From Bacteroides sp. (GTDB taxonomy: Bacteria; Bacteroidota; Bacteroidia; Bacteroidales; Bacteroidaceae): a DNA stretch of 64,000 nucleotides. The DNA is taken from positions 102,561-166,560 of the forward strand of contig JALCME010000006.1 of NCBI GenBank assembly GCA_022648295.1, read 5' to 3'. Positions 44,001 through 53,056 of this stretch are shown piece by piece (position 1 is the first letter of the stretch; each line of letters starts with the position of its first letter). Under the pieces are notes generated by a model. It was not told the DNA's origin. It saw only the letters and a program-made list of their open reading frames with translations, and ran no database searches. Position numbers and translations under genes: made by a program.

Positions 44001-44766
44001 TGAACCTAGTGGCATCCGCGCTGCAATCATCCGCGAGAAGGGAACTAACGGAGAACGAGAAATGGCTTATTCCCTTTATCTGGCCGGATTTGACGTTAAA
44101 GATGTCACCATGACCGACTTAATCAGTGGAAGGGAAACATTGGAAGATATTAATATGATTGTCTATTGCGGAGGTTTCTCCAATTCCGATGTATTGGGTT
44201 CGGCAAAAGGCTGGGCCGGAGGTTTCTTATTCAATGAAAAAGCAAAAGAAACACTCGATAAATATTATGCCCGGAAGGATACTCTTTCATTAGGAATCTG
44301 TAACGGTTGCCAGTTGATGATGGAACTCGGTTTAATCAATCCTGAGCATAAAAAACAAGGCAAGATGGAGCACAATGACTCACACAAATTTGAATCATCT
44401 TTCATTGGCGTTACAATTCCTACCAATCGTAGTGTAATGTTCGGTTCTTTAAGTGGAAGTAAATTGGGAATTTGGGTTGCCCATGGAGAAGGGAAGTTCT
44501 CTTTGCCATATGATAAAGATAAATACAATGTAGTAGCCAAATACAGCTATGACGAATATCCAGGTAATCCCAACGGCTCCGATTATTCTATTGCAGGCCT
44601 CTCCAGTACAGACGGACGCCACCTTGCAATGATGCCGCATCTGGAACGGGCCATATTCCCGTGGCAAAACGCATATTATCCACATGCACGCATCAACGAA
44701 GACCAGATTACTCCATGGATGGAAGCATTTGTCAATGCCCGTAACTGGATAGAGAAAAACAAATAA
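41065..44766 (+). CDS. purL: Phosphoribosylformylglycinamidine synthase (large, fused type)
   Basis: 1233 residues, the long single-chain form. N-terminal PurS-like and linker domains, two AIR-synthase-like halves (INSEHCRHKIFGGTF; FPTTVEPFNGASTGTGGEIR; GKDSLSMTQKYPDGS; GHDISAGGLITTLLEM), then a class I glutaminase domain with the Cys nucleophile at 1079 in LGICNGCQLM and a His in PHLERAIFPWQ. It converts FGAR, glutamine and ATP to FGAM in purine synthesis. It is monocistronic with a strong terminator. Confidence 0.97.
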   Translation: MILFFRTPSKSVIAVECDHALSSVDNDKFCWLFGEATLESEKNLKGYFVGPRREMITPWSTNAVEITQNMGLTGITRIEEYFPVSNEDAEHDPMLQRMYKALDQDIFTTNRKPEPIIHIEDLEAYSEQEGLALSKEEMDYLKKVEKDLGRPLTDSEVFGFAQINSEHCRHKIFGGTFIIDGVEQESSLFQMIKKTTQENPNKIISAYKDNVAFAEGPVIEQFAPADQSKSDYFRVKDIKSVISLKAETHNFPTTVEPFNGASTGTGGEIRDRMGGGKGSWPIAGTAVYMTAYPRTEEDRSWEEILPVRKWLYQTPEQILIKASNGASDFGNKFGQPLICGSVLTFEHQENGESYGYDKVIMLAGGVGYGTQRDCLKGTPETGNKIVVIGGDNYRIGLGGGSVSSVDTGRYSSGIELNAVQRANAEMQKRAYNVVRALCEEDTNPIVSIHDHGSAGHVNCLSELVEECGGLIDMSKLPIGDKTLSAKEIIANESQERMGLLIREEAIEHVRKVAERERAPMYVVGETTGDHRFAFEQADGIRPFDLAVDQMFGSSPKTYMIDKTVERHYEMPTYKLSELHEYLTKVLQLEAVACKDWLTNKVDRSVTGKVTRQQCQGELQLPLSDCGVVALDYKGEKGIATSLGHAPQAALADPAAGSILSVSEALTNIVWAPLAEGLDSLSLSANWMWPCRSQEGEDARLYTAVKALSDFCCALQINVPTGKDSLSMTQKYPDGSKIVSPGTVIVSAGGEVSDIKKVVSPVLVNDPKSSLYHIDFSFDNLKLGGSAFAQSLGKVGDDVPCVQDAEYFRDAFLAIQELVRKNLILSGHDISAGGLITTLLEMCFANVEGGIEINLDKMKENDLIKILFAENPGIVIQVSDKHKDEVKKILEDAGVGYIKIGKPADERQILVSKDDATYQFGIDYLRDVWYSSSYLLDRKQSMNGCAKKRFENYKMQPVEFAFMEGFKGKFSQYKINPDRREPSGIRAAIIREKGTNGEREMAYSLYLAGFDVKDVTMTDLISGRETLEDINMIVYCGGFSNSDVLGSAKGWAGGFLFNEKAKETLDKYYARKDTLSLGICNGCQLMMELGLINPEHKKQGKMEHNDSHKFESSFIGVTIPTNRSVMFGSLSGSKLGIWVAHGEGKFSLPYDKDKYNVVAKYSYDEYPGNPNGSDYSIAGLSSTDGRHLAMMPHLERAIFPWQNAYYPHARINEDQITPWMEAFVNARNWIEKNK

Positions 44767-44807
44767 AAAATATCGCAGCGATCGGAGAAATCATAACTCC
44801 ATAGACT

Positions 44808-44846
44808 TGCCCCTGCTACAAAAGATTTTAGCAGGGGCATTTTTTT
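44808..44846 (+). terminator. Rho-independent terminator of purL
   Basis: TGCCCCTGCT (44808-44817) pairs with AGCAGGGGCA (44830-44839), with extra A-T pairs in the loop, followed by seven T (44840-44846). Confidence 0.9.
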
Positions 44847-44875
44847 GCTTTTATCCCACAAAATCCATAAATTTG
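44845..44875 (+). promoter_or_regulatory. Promoter of the sensorless HTCS-like gene (TTG-N20-TAAATTTG)
   Basis: TTG at 44845-44847 uses the last Ts of the purL terminator; TAAATTTG is at 44868-44875, 20 bp on. Full consensus, 45 bases before the start codon. Confidence 0.65.
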
Positions 44876-44920
44876 CATAGCGTATTTATGTTATAACTAA
44901 GAGTTACGCCCCTAACTATT

Positions 44921-46663
44921 ATGAAAGAGCTTACTTCTGCTTTTCTGTTCATGATCAATTATGATTATCCTTCACTCATTATCTGGGGGTTAGTTTTATA
45001 TGTGTTGTTTTTTGCTATAATTGTGTTTATAGCCTTGCACTTTTTTATACTACGCAGACAACAAAGAATATCAGATGCACGCACCCGTTTCTTTACCAAT
45101 ATAGCACATGACATCCGTACACCATTAACTTTAATTAAAGCACCCTTGGAAGAGCTTCGTGAAAAAGAACAGATGAGTGAAGACGGACGTAGCAATGTAA
45201 ATATTGCGATAAGGAATGTAGATGTCTTGCTTCACCTGACAACAAACCTCGTCAATCTTGAAAAAATAGATACTTACATAGATTCACTATATGTCTCGGA
45301 GTATGAATTAAGCACCTATATGGAGGAACTTTTAGCTCCTTTCAAAACTTACGCAAAAGCCAAGCATATTAATTTGACGTATGAAAGTAATTTCCATAGC
45401 CTCAAGATTTGGCTGGATAGAGATAAAATGGATTCTATCTTAAAGAATATAATTTCCGATACCCTAAAATATACGTCCAAAGATGGAGAGGTACAATTAC
45501 GCGTAACAGAAGCTAATGAAGCATGGAACGTGGAGATAAGAAATACAGGGTCTTACATGGAAATAAATAGATCAAAAAGCTTGTTCACAAAGTTATTTTC
45601 CGACTTCAGTTCACCGAACATAGAAACAGTAAGTAGCGGAATCGGAGTATTGCTCGTTCGTAAACTGGTACATCTACACAAAGGAAAAATAAAAATAAAT
45701 CATATCCCCAAGAACGGAATATATATAAAAGTAAGTTTTCCAAAAGGAGAAAAAAAATATTCGAAAGCAAAGCATTGCCCGTCTAAAGAGGCTGAAAGAA
45801 TTATTTATTCTGAGTCCGGCGTTCCTCAGGCTGCCTCTTTAAATACTCTTGAGTTCAACACCACTCCTCCTAATAATAAATGTTGTGCCAAGATATTAGT
45901 TGTAGAAAACAATGAAGAATTGAGCGGATATTTGCAGAAAATGTTGTCGGATAAATATATGGTAAAGACATGTAACGATGGAAAGCAAGTACTAAAGATA
46001 GCCCAGGAAGAGACGCCCGATCTGATCGTTTCCGATGCAATAATGCCAGAAATGCCCAACGGGGCAATATGTAATATATTGAAAAGTAATATTGAAACGT
46101 CACACATTCCCATTGTTTTAATGACTGCGCTCAATAATGATCAAGGTACAGTAGAAGGCTTGAATAGTGATGCTGATGAGTATTTGCTCAAACCTTTCAA
46201 CATAAGCATTTTAAAAGCAACCATTGATAATTTACTAGCCAACCGTGCCCTATTACGACATAAATATGCCAATCTGGAAATAAGTGATGAGCAGCATAAT
46301 CCCGATTGCATTAATTGCTCCAGTGACCTTGATTGGAAGTTTATAGCTACGGTGAAGAAAAGTGTAGAAGATAATATGGAAGATTCTACTTTTAATATAG
46401 ATACACTTTGCAACTTAATGAACATGAGCCGTACAAGCTTTTATAATAAAATAAAAGCATTAACAGATCAAGCACCTGCTGACTATGCCCGTCTTATCCG
46501 TTTAAAGTATGCAACTCAATTACTGGAAGAACAACGCTACAGCATCACGGAAATCGCTGAAAAGACGGGCTTTAGTGATGCAAAATACTTTCGTGAAGTA
46601 TTTAAAAAGCACTTCAAAGTAAGTCCTAGTCAATATGCAAAAAAGAAAGACAACAGACAATAA
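44921..46663 (+). CDS. Sensorless HTCS-like regulator with degenerate kinase core
   Basis: 580 residues: one membrane helix (about 17-45), HisKA with His63 in NIAHDIRTPLTLIKAP, an HATPase-like region, a receiver with Asp372 in LIVSDAIMPEMP, and an AraC HTH (MSRTSFYNKIKAL; FSDAKYFREVFKKHF). The large periplasmic propeller sensor of normal HTCS proteins is absent. ATP-binding boxes are altered: the N-box reads NIISDTLKY (Asp180 where Asn is expected), the G1 box reads NTGSY instead of DxGxG (Asn208), and the receiver acidic pair reads VENN. Phosphorylation by its own kinase is therefore doubtful. It lies 25 bases before two CHR transporter genes and is probably co-transcribed with them. Confidence 0.85.
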   Translation: MKELTSAFLFMINYDYPSLIIWGLVLYVLFFAIIVFIALHFFILRRQQRISDARTRFFTNIAHDIRTPLTLIKAPLEELREKEQMSEDGRSNVNIAIRNVDVLLHLTTNLVNLEKIDTYIDSLYVSEYELSTYMEELLAPFKTYAKAKHINLTYESNFHSLKIWLDRDKMDSILKNIISDTLKYTSKDGEVQLRVTEANEAWNVEIRNTGSYMEINRSKSLFTKLFSDFSSPNIETVSSGIGVLLVRKLVHLHKGKIKINHIPKNGIYIKVSFPKGEKKYSKAKHCPSKEAERIIYSESGVPQAASLNTLEFNTTPPNNKCCAKILVVENNEELSGYLQKMLSDKYMVKTCNDGKQVLKIAQEETPDLIVSDAIMPEMPNGAICNILKSNIETSHIPIVLMTALNNDQGTVEGLNSDADEYLLKPFNISILKATIDNLLANRALLRHKYANLEISDEQHNPDCINCSSDLDWKFIATVKKSVEDNMEDSTFNIDTLCNLMNMSRTSFYNKIKALTDQAPADYARLIRLKYATQLLEEQRYSITEIAEKTGFSDAKYFREVFKKHFKVSPSQYAKKKDNRQ

Positions 46664-46688
46664 ACGAGAATAAGAAGAAAGATAAATT

Positions 46689-47228
46689 ATGAAAAGATAT
46701 TTAGAAGCTTTTTCTATCTTCTTTAAAATTGGAGCATTTACCATTGGAGGAGGATATGCCATGGTACCGTTAATAGAGGAAGAAATTGTAGCCAAACGGG
46801 AATGGATTACTAAAGAAGACTTTATTGATTTACTTGCCATATCACAATCCACTCCAGGGGTTTTTGCGGTCAATATCGCAATTTTTATCGGATATAAACT
46901 ATGGGGAATGAAAGGGAGCATCATTACTACGTTAGGGACTATATTACCTTCTTTCCTTATTATTTTATCAATCGCTCTTTTTTTCCATAACTTTAAGGAT
47001 AATGTAATTGTAGAGCGTATATTTAAAGGCATCCGTCCGGCAGTAGTAGCTCTCATTGCCGTGCCCACTTTCAGCATGGCAAAATCAGCAAAAATAAATA
47101 GATATAATATCTGGATACCTATTGTATCCACTCTATTGATATGGCTTCTGGATTTTTCACCCATTTGGGTGATTATTATAGCAGGAACAGGAGGATATTT
47201 ATGGGGTAAATTTAAGAATAGACTATAA
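46689..47228 (+). CDS. Chromate transporter (CHR) half, first
   Basis: 179 residues, about five to six helices. CHR-family signature at the N-terminus (FFKIGAFTIGGGYAMVPLIE, then EEIV) and AISQSTPGVFAVNIAIFIGY. Short CHR proteins come as pairs that together equal one long ChrA; they export chromate in some bacteria, while the natural substrate in anaerobes is unknown. Its stop TAA shares one base with the ATG of the second half (47228). Confidence 0.9.
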   Translation: MKRYLEAFSIFFKIGAFTIGGGYAMVPLIEEEIVAKREWITKEDFIDLLAISQSTPGVFAVNIAIFIGYKLWGMKGSIITTLGTILPSFLIILSIALFFHNFKDNVIVERIFKGIRPAVVALIAVPTFSMAKSAKINRYNIWIPIVSTLLIWLLDFSPIWVIIIAGTGGYLWGKFKNRL

Positions 47229-47776
47229 TGTTATATTTTCAGTTATTCTATACTTTTTTTAAAATAGGCCTTTTCGGATTCGGAGGAGGTTATGCTATGC
47301 TTTCCCTGATACAAAGAGAAGTAGTAACTCACTACGGTTGGTTAAAGCCACAAGAATTTACGGACATTGTAGCCATTAGTCAGATGACGCCGGGGCCAAT
47401 AGGTATCAACTCGGCGACATACGTCGGCTTCACAGCCACGGGAAGCGTATGGGGGTCCCTCATTGCAACATTTGCTGTTATACTCCCTTCATTCATACTA
47501 ATGATAATGATCAGTAAGTTTTTTCTAAAATACCAAAAGCACCCTGCAGTAGAAGCTGTATTCAGAGGATTACGTCCGGCAGTAGTTGGATTACTAGCAT
47601 CGGCAGCCTTAGGATTAATGAATGTGGAAAACTTTAACTCTCCCAGCAAAGACACATACTCGTTTATAATAAGCTGTGCTATTTTTATAATAGCCTTTAT
47701 TGGAACAAAAAAATATAAAATCAATCCCATACTCATGATCGTAGTCTGCGGAGTAATAGGATTGATTTTATATTAA
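47228..47776 (+). CDS. Chromate transporter (CHR) half, second
   Basis: 182 residues. Same family as the preceding gene: FFKIGLFGFGGGYAMLSLIQ, AISQMTPGPIGINSATYVGF, then FRGLRPAVVGLLASAALGL. Overlaps the first half by one base, so the two are translationally coupled and probably form an antiparallel heterodimer, as proposed for paired short CHR proteins. Only 16 bases separate its stop from the convergent GHL10-like gene. Confidence 0.9.
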   Translation: MLYFQLFYTFFKIGLFGFGGGYAMLSLIQREVVTHYGWLKPQEFTDIVAISQMTPGPIGINSATYVGFTATGSVWGSLIATFAVILPSFILMIMISKFFLKYQKHPAVEAVFRGLRPAVVGLLASAALGLMNVENFNSPSKDTYSFIISCAIFIIAFIGTKKYKINPILMIVVCGVIGLILY

Positions 47777-47792
47777 ATTCTTAAAATATAGT

Positions 47793-49298
47793 CTAGAGTT
47801 TCACTTTTTTAGAAACTGATTTTGATTCGTTATGTAACCGATCAAGCGCTGTGACGACATAACGATATTTCATCTTACCATCATTATAAGGCAACTTATA
47901 AAAATTTTCTCGTGTAATAACCACAATATGGGAAGGGTCATCTATGTTCACTTTTTCCTTAGCATCAAAGCGATAAACGACATATTGTACCGAACGGTCC
48001 ATTTCGCTATGAAAGCGGGAAGGTGTCCAAAAGAGCATATAACCGTCCGAAGTCCATACAGGCTTCAACTTCCGCACTTTTTGAGGAGCTTTATTGTCCA
48101 TAAAATCAAAAACAGGAGGAATTGCCGGATATCTATTATATTCCGCTTGTAGTGCACTCCGATAGTTCCCTACATTATCAGCTACTGCACTTGCAGGCCA
48201 TTGACAGCTACCTCCAATCGTTTGATACGCCCGTTGCAAAGCCATCTTCTGAGGTAATTGATTAATAGAAGGATTCTCCGGATCTACATTCTTCACCGTA
48301 TTTTCCACAGATTGCCCAATGAATAAAGGACGGTTCTCCGTGTTTTTTGCCCACCATTCCACCAATGTTTTATAATCAGCTACGGGGTGACCTATTTGCC
48401 AATATAGTTGGGGAATGTTATAATCAATCCATCCCTCACGCGCCCACAAAAGAACGTCAGCATAAAGATCATCATAGTTTTGCAAACCATTAGTCTTGCT
48501 TCCCAACGGATCATTCTTCTCATTGCGATAAATACCAAATGGAGAAACACCAAACTTAACCCATGGCTTTATTTGACGTATCGTATCATGTATTTTCTTT
48601 ATCAATAAATTAACATTACTACGCCGCCAGTCTCCTTTATTGGAAAAGCCCCCTCCATAACGGGCAAAACTATCATTATCCGGAAAATCTTGTCCCTTTA
48701 TTGGATATGGATAAAAATAATCGTCCATATGAATAGCATCCACGTCATAGCGAGAGACAATATCACTCACCACCATGCAAATATGATGGCGGCTTTCAGG
48801 TAAAGCTGGGTCAAAAAATAGCTGATCACCATAAGTAACAAACCATTCCGGATGAATATTATATACATGATTAGGAGCCAATTTATTCTTTAATGTTGTT
48901 TTCACCCGATACGGATTAACCCATGCATGAAACTCCATTCCACGCTTATGACACTCTTCAATCATAAACTGCATCGGATCCCAATACGGATCAGGCACTT
49001 TTCCCTGTACTCCCGTCAAAAAACGGCTCCATGGCTCCAAAGATGAAGCATACAGAGCATCTGCTTCTGGACGAACCTGGAAAATAATAGCATTAATTCC
49101 CGCCTGTTGTAAGGAATCTAACTGGTTAACTAATATTTGCTTCACTTTTTCCGTAGGAAGGCCTCGAAACTGTCCATTTACAGTTTGTATCCATGCTCCC
49201 CGAAACTCACGTTTTGGATATCTGTTTGATAAAGTTTGAGCTTTACCTCCGATCATGAAAAGCAAAGCACATATACATACAAAGAATCTATTTTTCAT
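47793..49298 (-). CDS. GHL10 (DUF4015-like) family 10-type glycosyl hydrolase, copy A
   Basis: 501 residues, exported (signal ends near GGKAQ). TIM-barrel domain of the GHL10/YngK type (REFRGAWIQTV; GINAIIFQVRPEADALY; ECHKRGMEFHAWVNPYRV; YDVDAIHMDDYFYPYP; YNIPQLYWQIGHPV), then a C-terminal Fn3-like domain (SDGYMLFWTPSRF). E. coli DigH of this family cleaves denuded peptidoglycan glycan strands, so a wall-related role is plausible; substrate unknown. A paralogue lies at 54605-56056. Confidence 0.85.
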   Translation of the reverse strand: MKNRFFVCICALLFMIGGKAQTLSNRYPKREFRGAWIQTVNGQFRGLPTEKVKQILVNQLDSLQQAGINAIIFQVRPEADALYASSLEPWSRFLTGVQGKVPDPYWDPMQFMIEECHKRGMEFHAWVNPYRVKTTLKNKLAPNHVYNIHPEWFVTYGDQLFFDPALPESRHHICMVVSDIVSRYDVDAIHMDDYFYPYPIKGQDFPDNDSFARYGGGFSNKGDWRRSNVNLLIKKIHDTIRQIKPWVKFGVSPFGIYRNEKNDPLGSKTNGLQNYDDLYADVLLWAREGWIDYNIPQLYWQIGHPVADYKTLVEWWAKNTENRPLFIGQSVENTVKNVDPENPSINQLPQKMALQRAYQTIGGSCQWPASAVADNVGNYRSALQAEYNRYPAIPPVFDFMDNKAPQKVRKLKPVWTSDGYMLFWTPSRFHSEMDRSVQYVVYRFDAKEKVNIDDPSHIVVITRENFYKLPYNDGKMKYRYVVTALDRLHNESKSVSKKVKL

Positions 49299-49334
49299 CT
49301 GGTTTTAACTAAATCTTAACAACTTAAAAAGCGG

Positions 49335-49394
49335 TTAAAAGTACGACAAAACTTCGTAGTAACTTAACATGCATTTAAAAGTATAACAAATCTT
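49335..49394. repeat. Direct repeat TTAAAAGTAnnACAAA, two copies 40 bp apart
   Basis: Copies at 49335-49354 and 49375-49394 agree in 17 of 20 bases. They lie in the divergent region between the GHL10-like gene and uvrA. They may be minus-strand promoter-like sequences (TTTG plus TACTTTTA) or a regulator site. Confidence 0.4.
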
Positions 49395-49432
49395 AACCAA
49401 GCAATCATAATGCAAAATCAAATCCTAGTGAC

Positions 49433-49440
49433 TATCTTTG
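49433..49440 (+). promoter_or_regulatory. -7 box TATCTTTG of uvrA
   Basis: TAnnTTTG match, 25 bases before the uvrA start. No TTG at -33, so only the -7 half is supported. No LexA-type palindrome was recognised. Confidence 0.45.
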
Positions 49441-49464
49441 TAACCCAATTAGTGAGCCTCAATT

Positions 49465-52239
49465 ATGACAAAAGAAAATTCTATACTCATCAAAGGAGCA
49501 CGCGTCAACAATTTAAAGAATATAGACGTAGAAATACCTCGCAATAAATTAGTGGTTATCACAGGATTATCAGGATCAGGCAAATCATCTCTGGCTTTTG
49601 ATACGCTTTACGCTGAAGGACAACGCCGATATGTGGAAAGTCTAAGCAGCTATGCAAGACAATTTTTAGGAAGAATGAGCAAGCCCGAATGCGACTTCAT
49701 CAAAGGAATTCCACCAGCGATTGCAATAGAACAAAAGGTAAACAGCCGTAATCCACGCTCTACCGTAGGCACTTCTACAGAAATATATGAATATCTCAGG
49801 TTACTTTATGCGCGGATAGGGCACACATTCAGCCCGATTAGTGGACAAGAAGTCAAAAAGCATTCCATAGAAGATATCGTCAGTTGCATGCTGGAATATC
49901 CGGAAGGAACACGATATACCGTGCTTACTCCGATTCTGCCTCATGAAGGAAGAAACCTAAAGCAACAGTTGGAAGTTGATCTGAAGCAGGGATTCAATCG
50001 CCTTGAAGTAAACGGTGAAATGGTACGTATTGATGAATACGAACCGAAAAAAATGGATACCGTTTTTTTATTGATAGACCGTATGAGTGCCTCCTCTGAC
50101 AAAGATGCAATAAGCCGTTTAACCGACTCGGCCGAAACAGCCATGTACGAGGGTAATGGAAACTGCCTGCTTCGTTTTTACCTATCTGACGGAAGTACTA
50201 AATTACATGAATTTAGTACAAAATTTGAGGCGGATGGAATTACTTTCGAAGAGCCCAATGACCAAATGTTTTCATTTAATTCACCCATTGGAGCCTGTCC
50301 TGAATGTGAAGGCTTCGGAAAAGTCATCGGGATTGATGAACATTTAGTAGTGCCCAATCGGTCCTTATCCATTTATGATGGCGCAATAGTGTGTTGGAGA
50401 GGTGAAAAAATGGGAGAATGGCGTGAAGAAGTTATAAAAAATGCAGATAAAGTGGGACTACCTATATTTGTCCCTTATTATCAACTTTCTGACAAACAGC
50501 GAAGTATGCTATGGGAAGGTACCTCCTACTTTGAAGGCATCAATAGTTTCTTCAAAATGTTGGAAGAAAATCAGTATAAGATACAATACCGCGTCATGTT
50601 GGCAAGGTACAGAGGTAAAACAATCTGCCCCAAATGTCATGGTACACGCCTTAAGCCAGAAGCATCTTACGTAAAGGTAGGAAGAAAAAATATTTCGGAA
50701 TTAGTAGATCTTCCTATTACGGAACTGAAAGCATTCTTTAATAGCTTAAACTTAAACCCGCATGATGCAGATATTGCCAAACGCATCTTAACTGAGATTA
50801 ATAACCGTATTCAGTTTTTACTTGATGTGGGACTAGGTTATCTTACTTTGAACCGCCTTAGTAATTCGCTATCTGGAGGAGAGAGTCAGCGCATTAATCT
50901 GGCCACATCCCTTGGTAGCAGCTTGGTAGGATCATTATACATCCTTGATGAGCCAAGTATCGGCTTGCACAGTCGCGATACAGACAAACTTATTCACGTA
51001 CTAAGACAGTTGCAGCAACTAGGCAACACAGTCGTTGTTGTAGAACATGATGAGGAAATCATACGAGCTGCAGACTACATCATTGACATAGGACCCAAAG
51101 CCGGGCGACTTGGAGGAGAAGTTATATACCAAGGCGACATGCATGACCTCCAAAAAGGAAGCAATAGTTACACCGTACGATACCTCCTGGGTGAGGAAGA
51201 AATTCCAATCCCGCTGCAAAGACGTTCCTGGAATAATTATATTGAACTAAAGGGAGCAAGAGAAAATAATTTGAAAGGCATAGATGTACGTTTCCCTTTA
51301 AATGTAATGACCGTAGTAACCGGAGTTAGTGGTTCAGGGAAAAGTACATTAGTACGTGACATCTTTTATCGCGCATTGAAACGGGAACTGGATGAATGTA
51401 ACGAAACTCCCGGGGAATACATATCTATTGGGGGTAGTTTAAGAAACTTGCGTAATGTAGAATTTATCGATCAAAATCCAATAGGAAAATCCTCTCGATC
51501 AAATCCGGTCACCTACATTAAGGCTTACGACGAAATTCGTAAACTATGGGCAGACCAACCATTAGCTAAACAAATGGGATATACCGCCGGTCACTTTAGC
51601 TTCAACAGCGAAGGAGGGCGTTGTGAAGAATGTAGAGGAGAAGGTACAATTACCGTTGAAATGCAATTCATGGCAGATCTTGTATTACAATGTGAATCTT
51701 GCCATGGTAAACGTTTTAAAACAGATACGCTTGAAGTTAAATTTCACGATATGAATATCTATGATGTTCTTGAAATGACAATCAATCAAGCTATAGAATT
51801 CTTCACTCAATACGGGCAAAAAAAGATTGTAAAGAAACTTACTCCCTTACAAGATGTAGGTTTAGGATATATAAAACTGGGACAAGCCTCATCCACCTTA
51901 TCGGGAGGTGAAAACCAGCGGGTGAAATTGGCTTATTATCTCAGCCAGGAAAAGGCAGACCCTACTTTATTTATCTTCGACGAACCGACTACCGGGCTCC
52001 ACTTCCATGATATCCGCAAATTACTTGAGGCATTTGACGCCCTCATTCGCAGAGGACACTCTATAATCATCATAGAACATAATCTAGATGTTATCAAGTG
52101 CGCCGATTATGTAATAGACCTCGGTCCCGAAGGGGGTGATCGTGGAGGCAACATCGTTGTAGTGGGCACCCCTGAGGAAGTAGCTAAATGTAAAGATAGC
52201 TACACCGGACATTTTTTAAAAGAAAAACTTCATAACTAA
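49465..52239 (+). CDS. uvrA: Excinuclease ABC subunit A
   Basis: 924 residues. Two ABC ATPase modules: first Walker [10 protein letters not shown] (residues 34-42), signature [14 protein letters not shown], Walker [12 protein letters not shown]; second Walker [10 protein letters not shown] (from residue 620), signature [14 protein letters not shown], Walker [12 protein letters not shown]. Zinc-finger cysteines in CPECEG/CPKCHG and CEECRG/CESCHG. It recognises bulky DNA damage with UvrB in nucleotide excision repair. Single gene; uvrB and uvrC are not in the window. Confidence 0.97.
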   Translation: MTKENSILIKGARVNNLKNIDVEIPRNKLVVITGLSGSGKSSLAFDTLYAEGQRRYVESLSSYARQFLGRMSKPECDFIKGIPPAIAIEQKVNSRNPRSTVGTSTEIYEYLRLLYARIGHTFSPISGQEVKKHSIEDIVSCMLEYPEGTRYTVLTPILPHEGRNLKQQLEVDLKQGFNRLEVNGEMVRIDEYEPKKMDTVFLLIDRMSASSDKDAISRLTDSAETAMYEGNGNCLLRFYLSDGSTKLHEFSTKFEADGITFEEPNDQMFSFNSPIGACPECEGFGKVIGIDEHLVVPNRSLSIYDGAIVCWRGEKMGEWREEVIKNADKVGLPIFVPYYQLSDKQRSMLWEGTSYFEGINSFFKMLEENQYKIQYRVMLARYRGKTICPKCHGTRLKPEASYVKVGRKNISELVDLPITELKAFFNSLNLNPHDADIAKRILTEINNRIQFLLDVGLGYLTLNRLSNSLSGGESQRINLATSLGSSLVGSLYILDEPSIGLHSRDTDKLIHVLRQLQQLGNTVVVVEHDEEIIRAADYIIDIGPKAGRLGGEVIYQGDMHDLQKGSNSYTVRYLLGEEEIPIPLQRRSWNNYIELKGARENNLKGIDVRFPLNVMTVVTGVSGSGKSTLVRDIFYRALKRELDECNETPGEYISIGGSLRNLRNVEFIDQNPIGKSSRSNPVTYIKAYDEIRKLWADQPLAKQMGYTAGHFSFNSEGGRCEECRGEGTITVEMQFMADLVLQCESCHGKRFKTDTLEVKFHDMNIYDVLEMTINQAIEFFTQYGQKKIVKKLTPLQDVGLGYIKLGQASSTLSGGENQRVKLAYYLSQEKADPTLFIFDEPTTGLHFHDIRKLLEAFDALIRRGHSIIIIEHNLDVIKCADYVIDLGPEGGDRGGNIVVVGTPEEVAKCKDSYTGHFLKEKLHN

Positions 52240-52302
52240 TATGAAGATAGAATATAAATTCAAGGACAAATAGATCTATTCGAACATTACACAATTTATA
52301 TC

Positions 52303-52333
52303 GTTTAGGAACATCCGGTAAATGTTCCTAAAC
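52303..52333. terminator. Hairpin between uvrA and the barrel protein
   Basis: Perfect 12-bp arms GTTTAGGAACAT (52303-52314) and complement (52322-52333), 7-nt loop, between two convergent genes. T-tracts are short. Confidence 0.65.
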
Positions 52334-52341
52334 AATATAAT

Positions 52342-52830
52342 TCAAAAATAAAAGCCAAAACCTATTTTCAATCCTATTTTCGAACGATCATCATTTACAT
52401 TCCAATAGACAGACGGTTCAATCGTAACTGTGCGCGAAAGAAAATAAGCATATCCTGCTTCTACCCCTAATGAGTATTTAGTAGCATCCAGACTACTTCC
52501 CCAATCCCAACGATCCACATTTACATTAGCACCTAAAAAAACGCCGACTGAATTAATATAATAACGTCCGCCAACACCAAGACCGTAAATATCCGCATCC
52601 GAACCACCGCTATTCCAACTGGCACCAGCACGCAGCAGCAATGCCACATTATCCAAAAGGAATGCCCCACCTTGAGCTTCAAGCCCAAAAGAAGTCCTGT
52701 TAACATCTGTGTTATGAGACAATTCAAGTCCTGTAATCGAAGGACTTACAATCCATTTTCCCTTTTCAAATTGGGCCTGAGCAGCTACAGTTGCAACAAG
52801 CAGGCAAACAATTAATGCACATCGTTTCAT
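52342..52830 (-). CDS. Small outer-membrane beta-barrel protein
   Basis: 162 residues with a cleavable signal (VAAQA-QFEKG). The rest is alternating beta-strand sequence (ALLLRAGASWNSGGSDADIY; VFLGANVNVDRWDWG; KYSLGVEAGYAYFL) and the chain ends in Phe (GLKIGFGFYF), the usual barrel-insertion signal. It looks like an eight-stranded OmpW/OmpX-sized barrel. Function is not known. Confidence 0.8.
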   Translation of the reverse strand: MKRCALIVCLLVATVAAQAQFEKGKWIVSPSITGLELSHNTDVNRTSFGLEAQGGAFLLDNVALLLRAGASWNSGGSDADIYGLGVGGRYYINSVGVFLGANVNVDRWDWGSSLDATKYSLGVEAGYAYFLSRTVTIEPSVYWNVNDDRSKIGLKIGFGFYF

Positions 52831-52852
52831 AATACTATATTAATAATTATTT

Positions 52853-53056
52853 CTATTTCTGACGTTTCTGTTGTAAATTCTCTTTTTTTCGTAAAACCAA
52901 CCAAAGAAGAAAAACAATAAAGTAAGCGATCAAAACCGTTACATATTTCTCTGCACTGCTTATAACCATATTCTTAGGCAGAATATATGCAGCTGTAAGA
53001 GAAATATAGATGAATAAAGCCAATGTTATTCCTGTTGATTTTTTAAATTTCTTCAT
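52853..53056 (-). CDS. Tiny membrane protein overlapping cstA
   Basis: 67 residues from the ATG at 53056 (MKKFKKSTGITLALFIYISL); a longer frame to 53104 would intrude 62 bases into cstA and is unlikely. Two membrane helices (TGITLALFIYISLTAAYI and YVTVLIAYFIVFLLWLVL) flank a short loop; basic ends (RKKENLQQKRQK) face the cytoplasm. It overlaps the last 14 bases of cstA, so translation is probably coupled. I recognise no family; a small accessory subunit of the CstA transporter is possible. Confidence 0.65.
   Translation of the reverse strand: MKKFKKSTGITLALFIYISLTAAYILPKNMVISSAEKYVTVLIAYFIVFLLWLVLRKKENLQQKRQK

Noticed and set aside
46520..47164. 214-codon minus-strand frame
   Set aside because: Antisense to the end of the regulator and the first CHR gene, both well supported.
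49298..49465. LexA/SOS box ahead of uvrA
   Set aside because: I looked for a palindromic SOS-type operator and found none; only a -7 box and direct repeats are visible.
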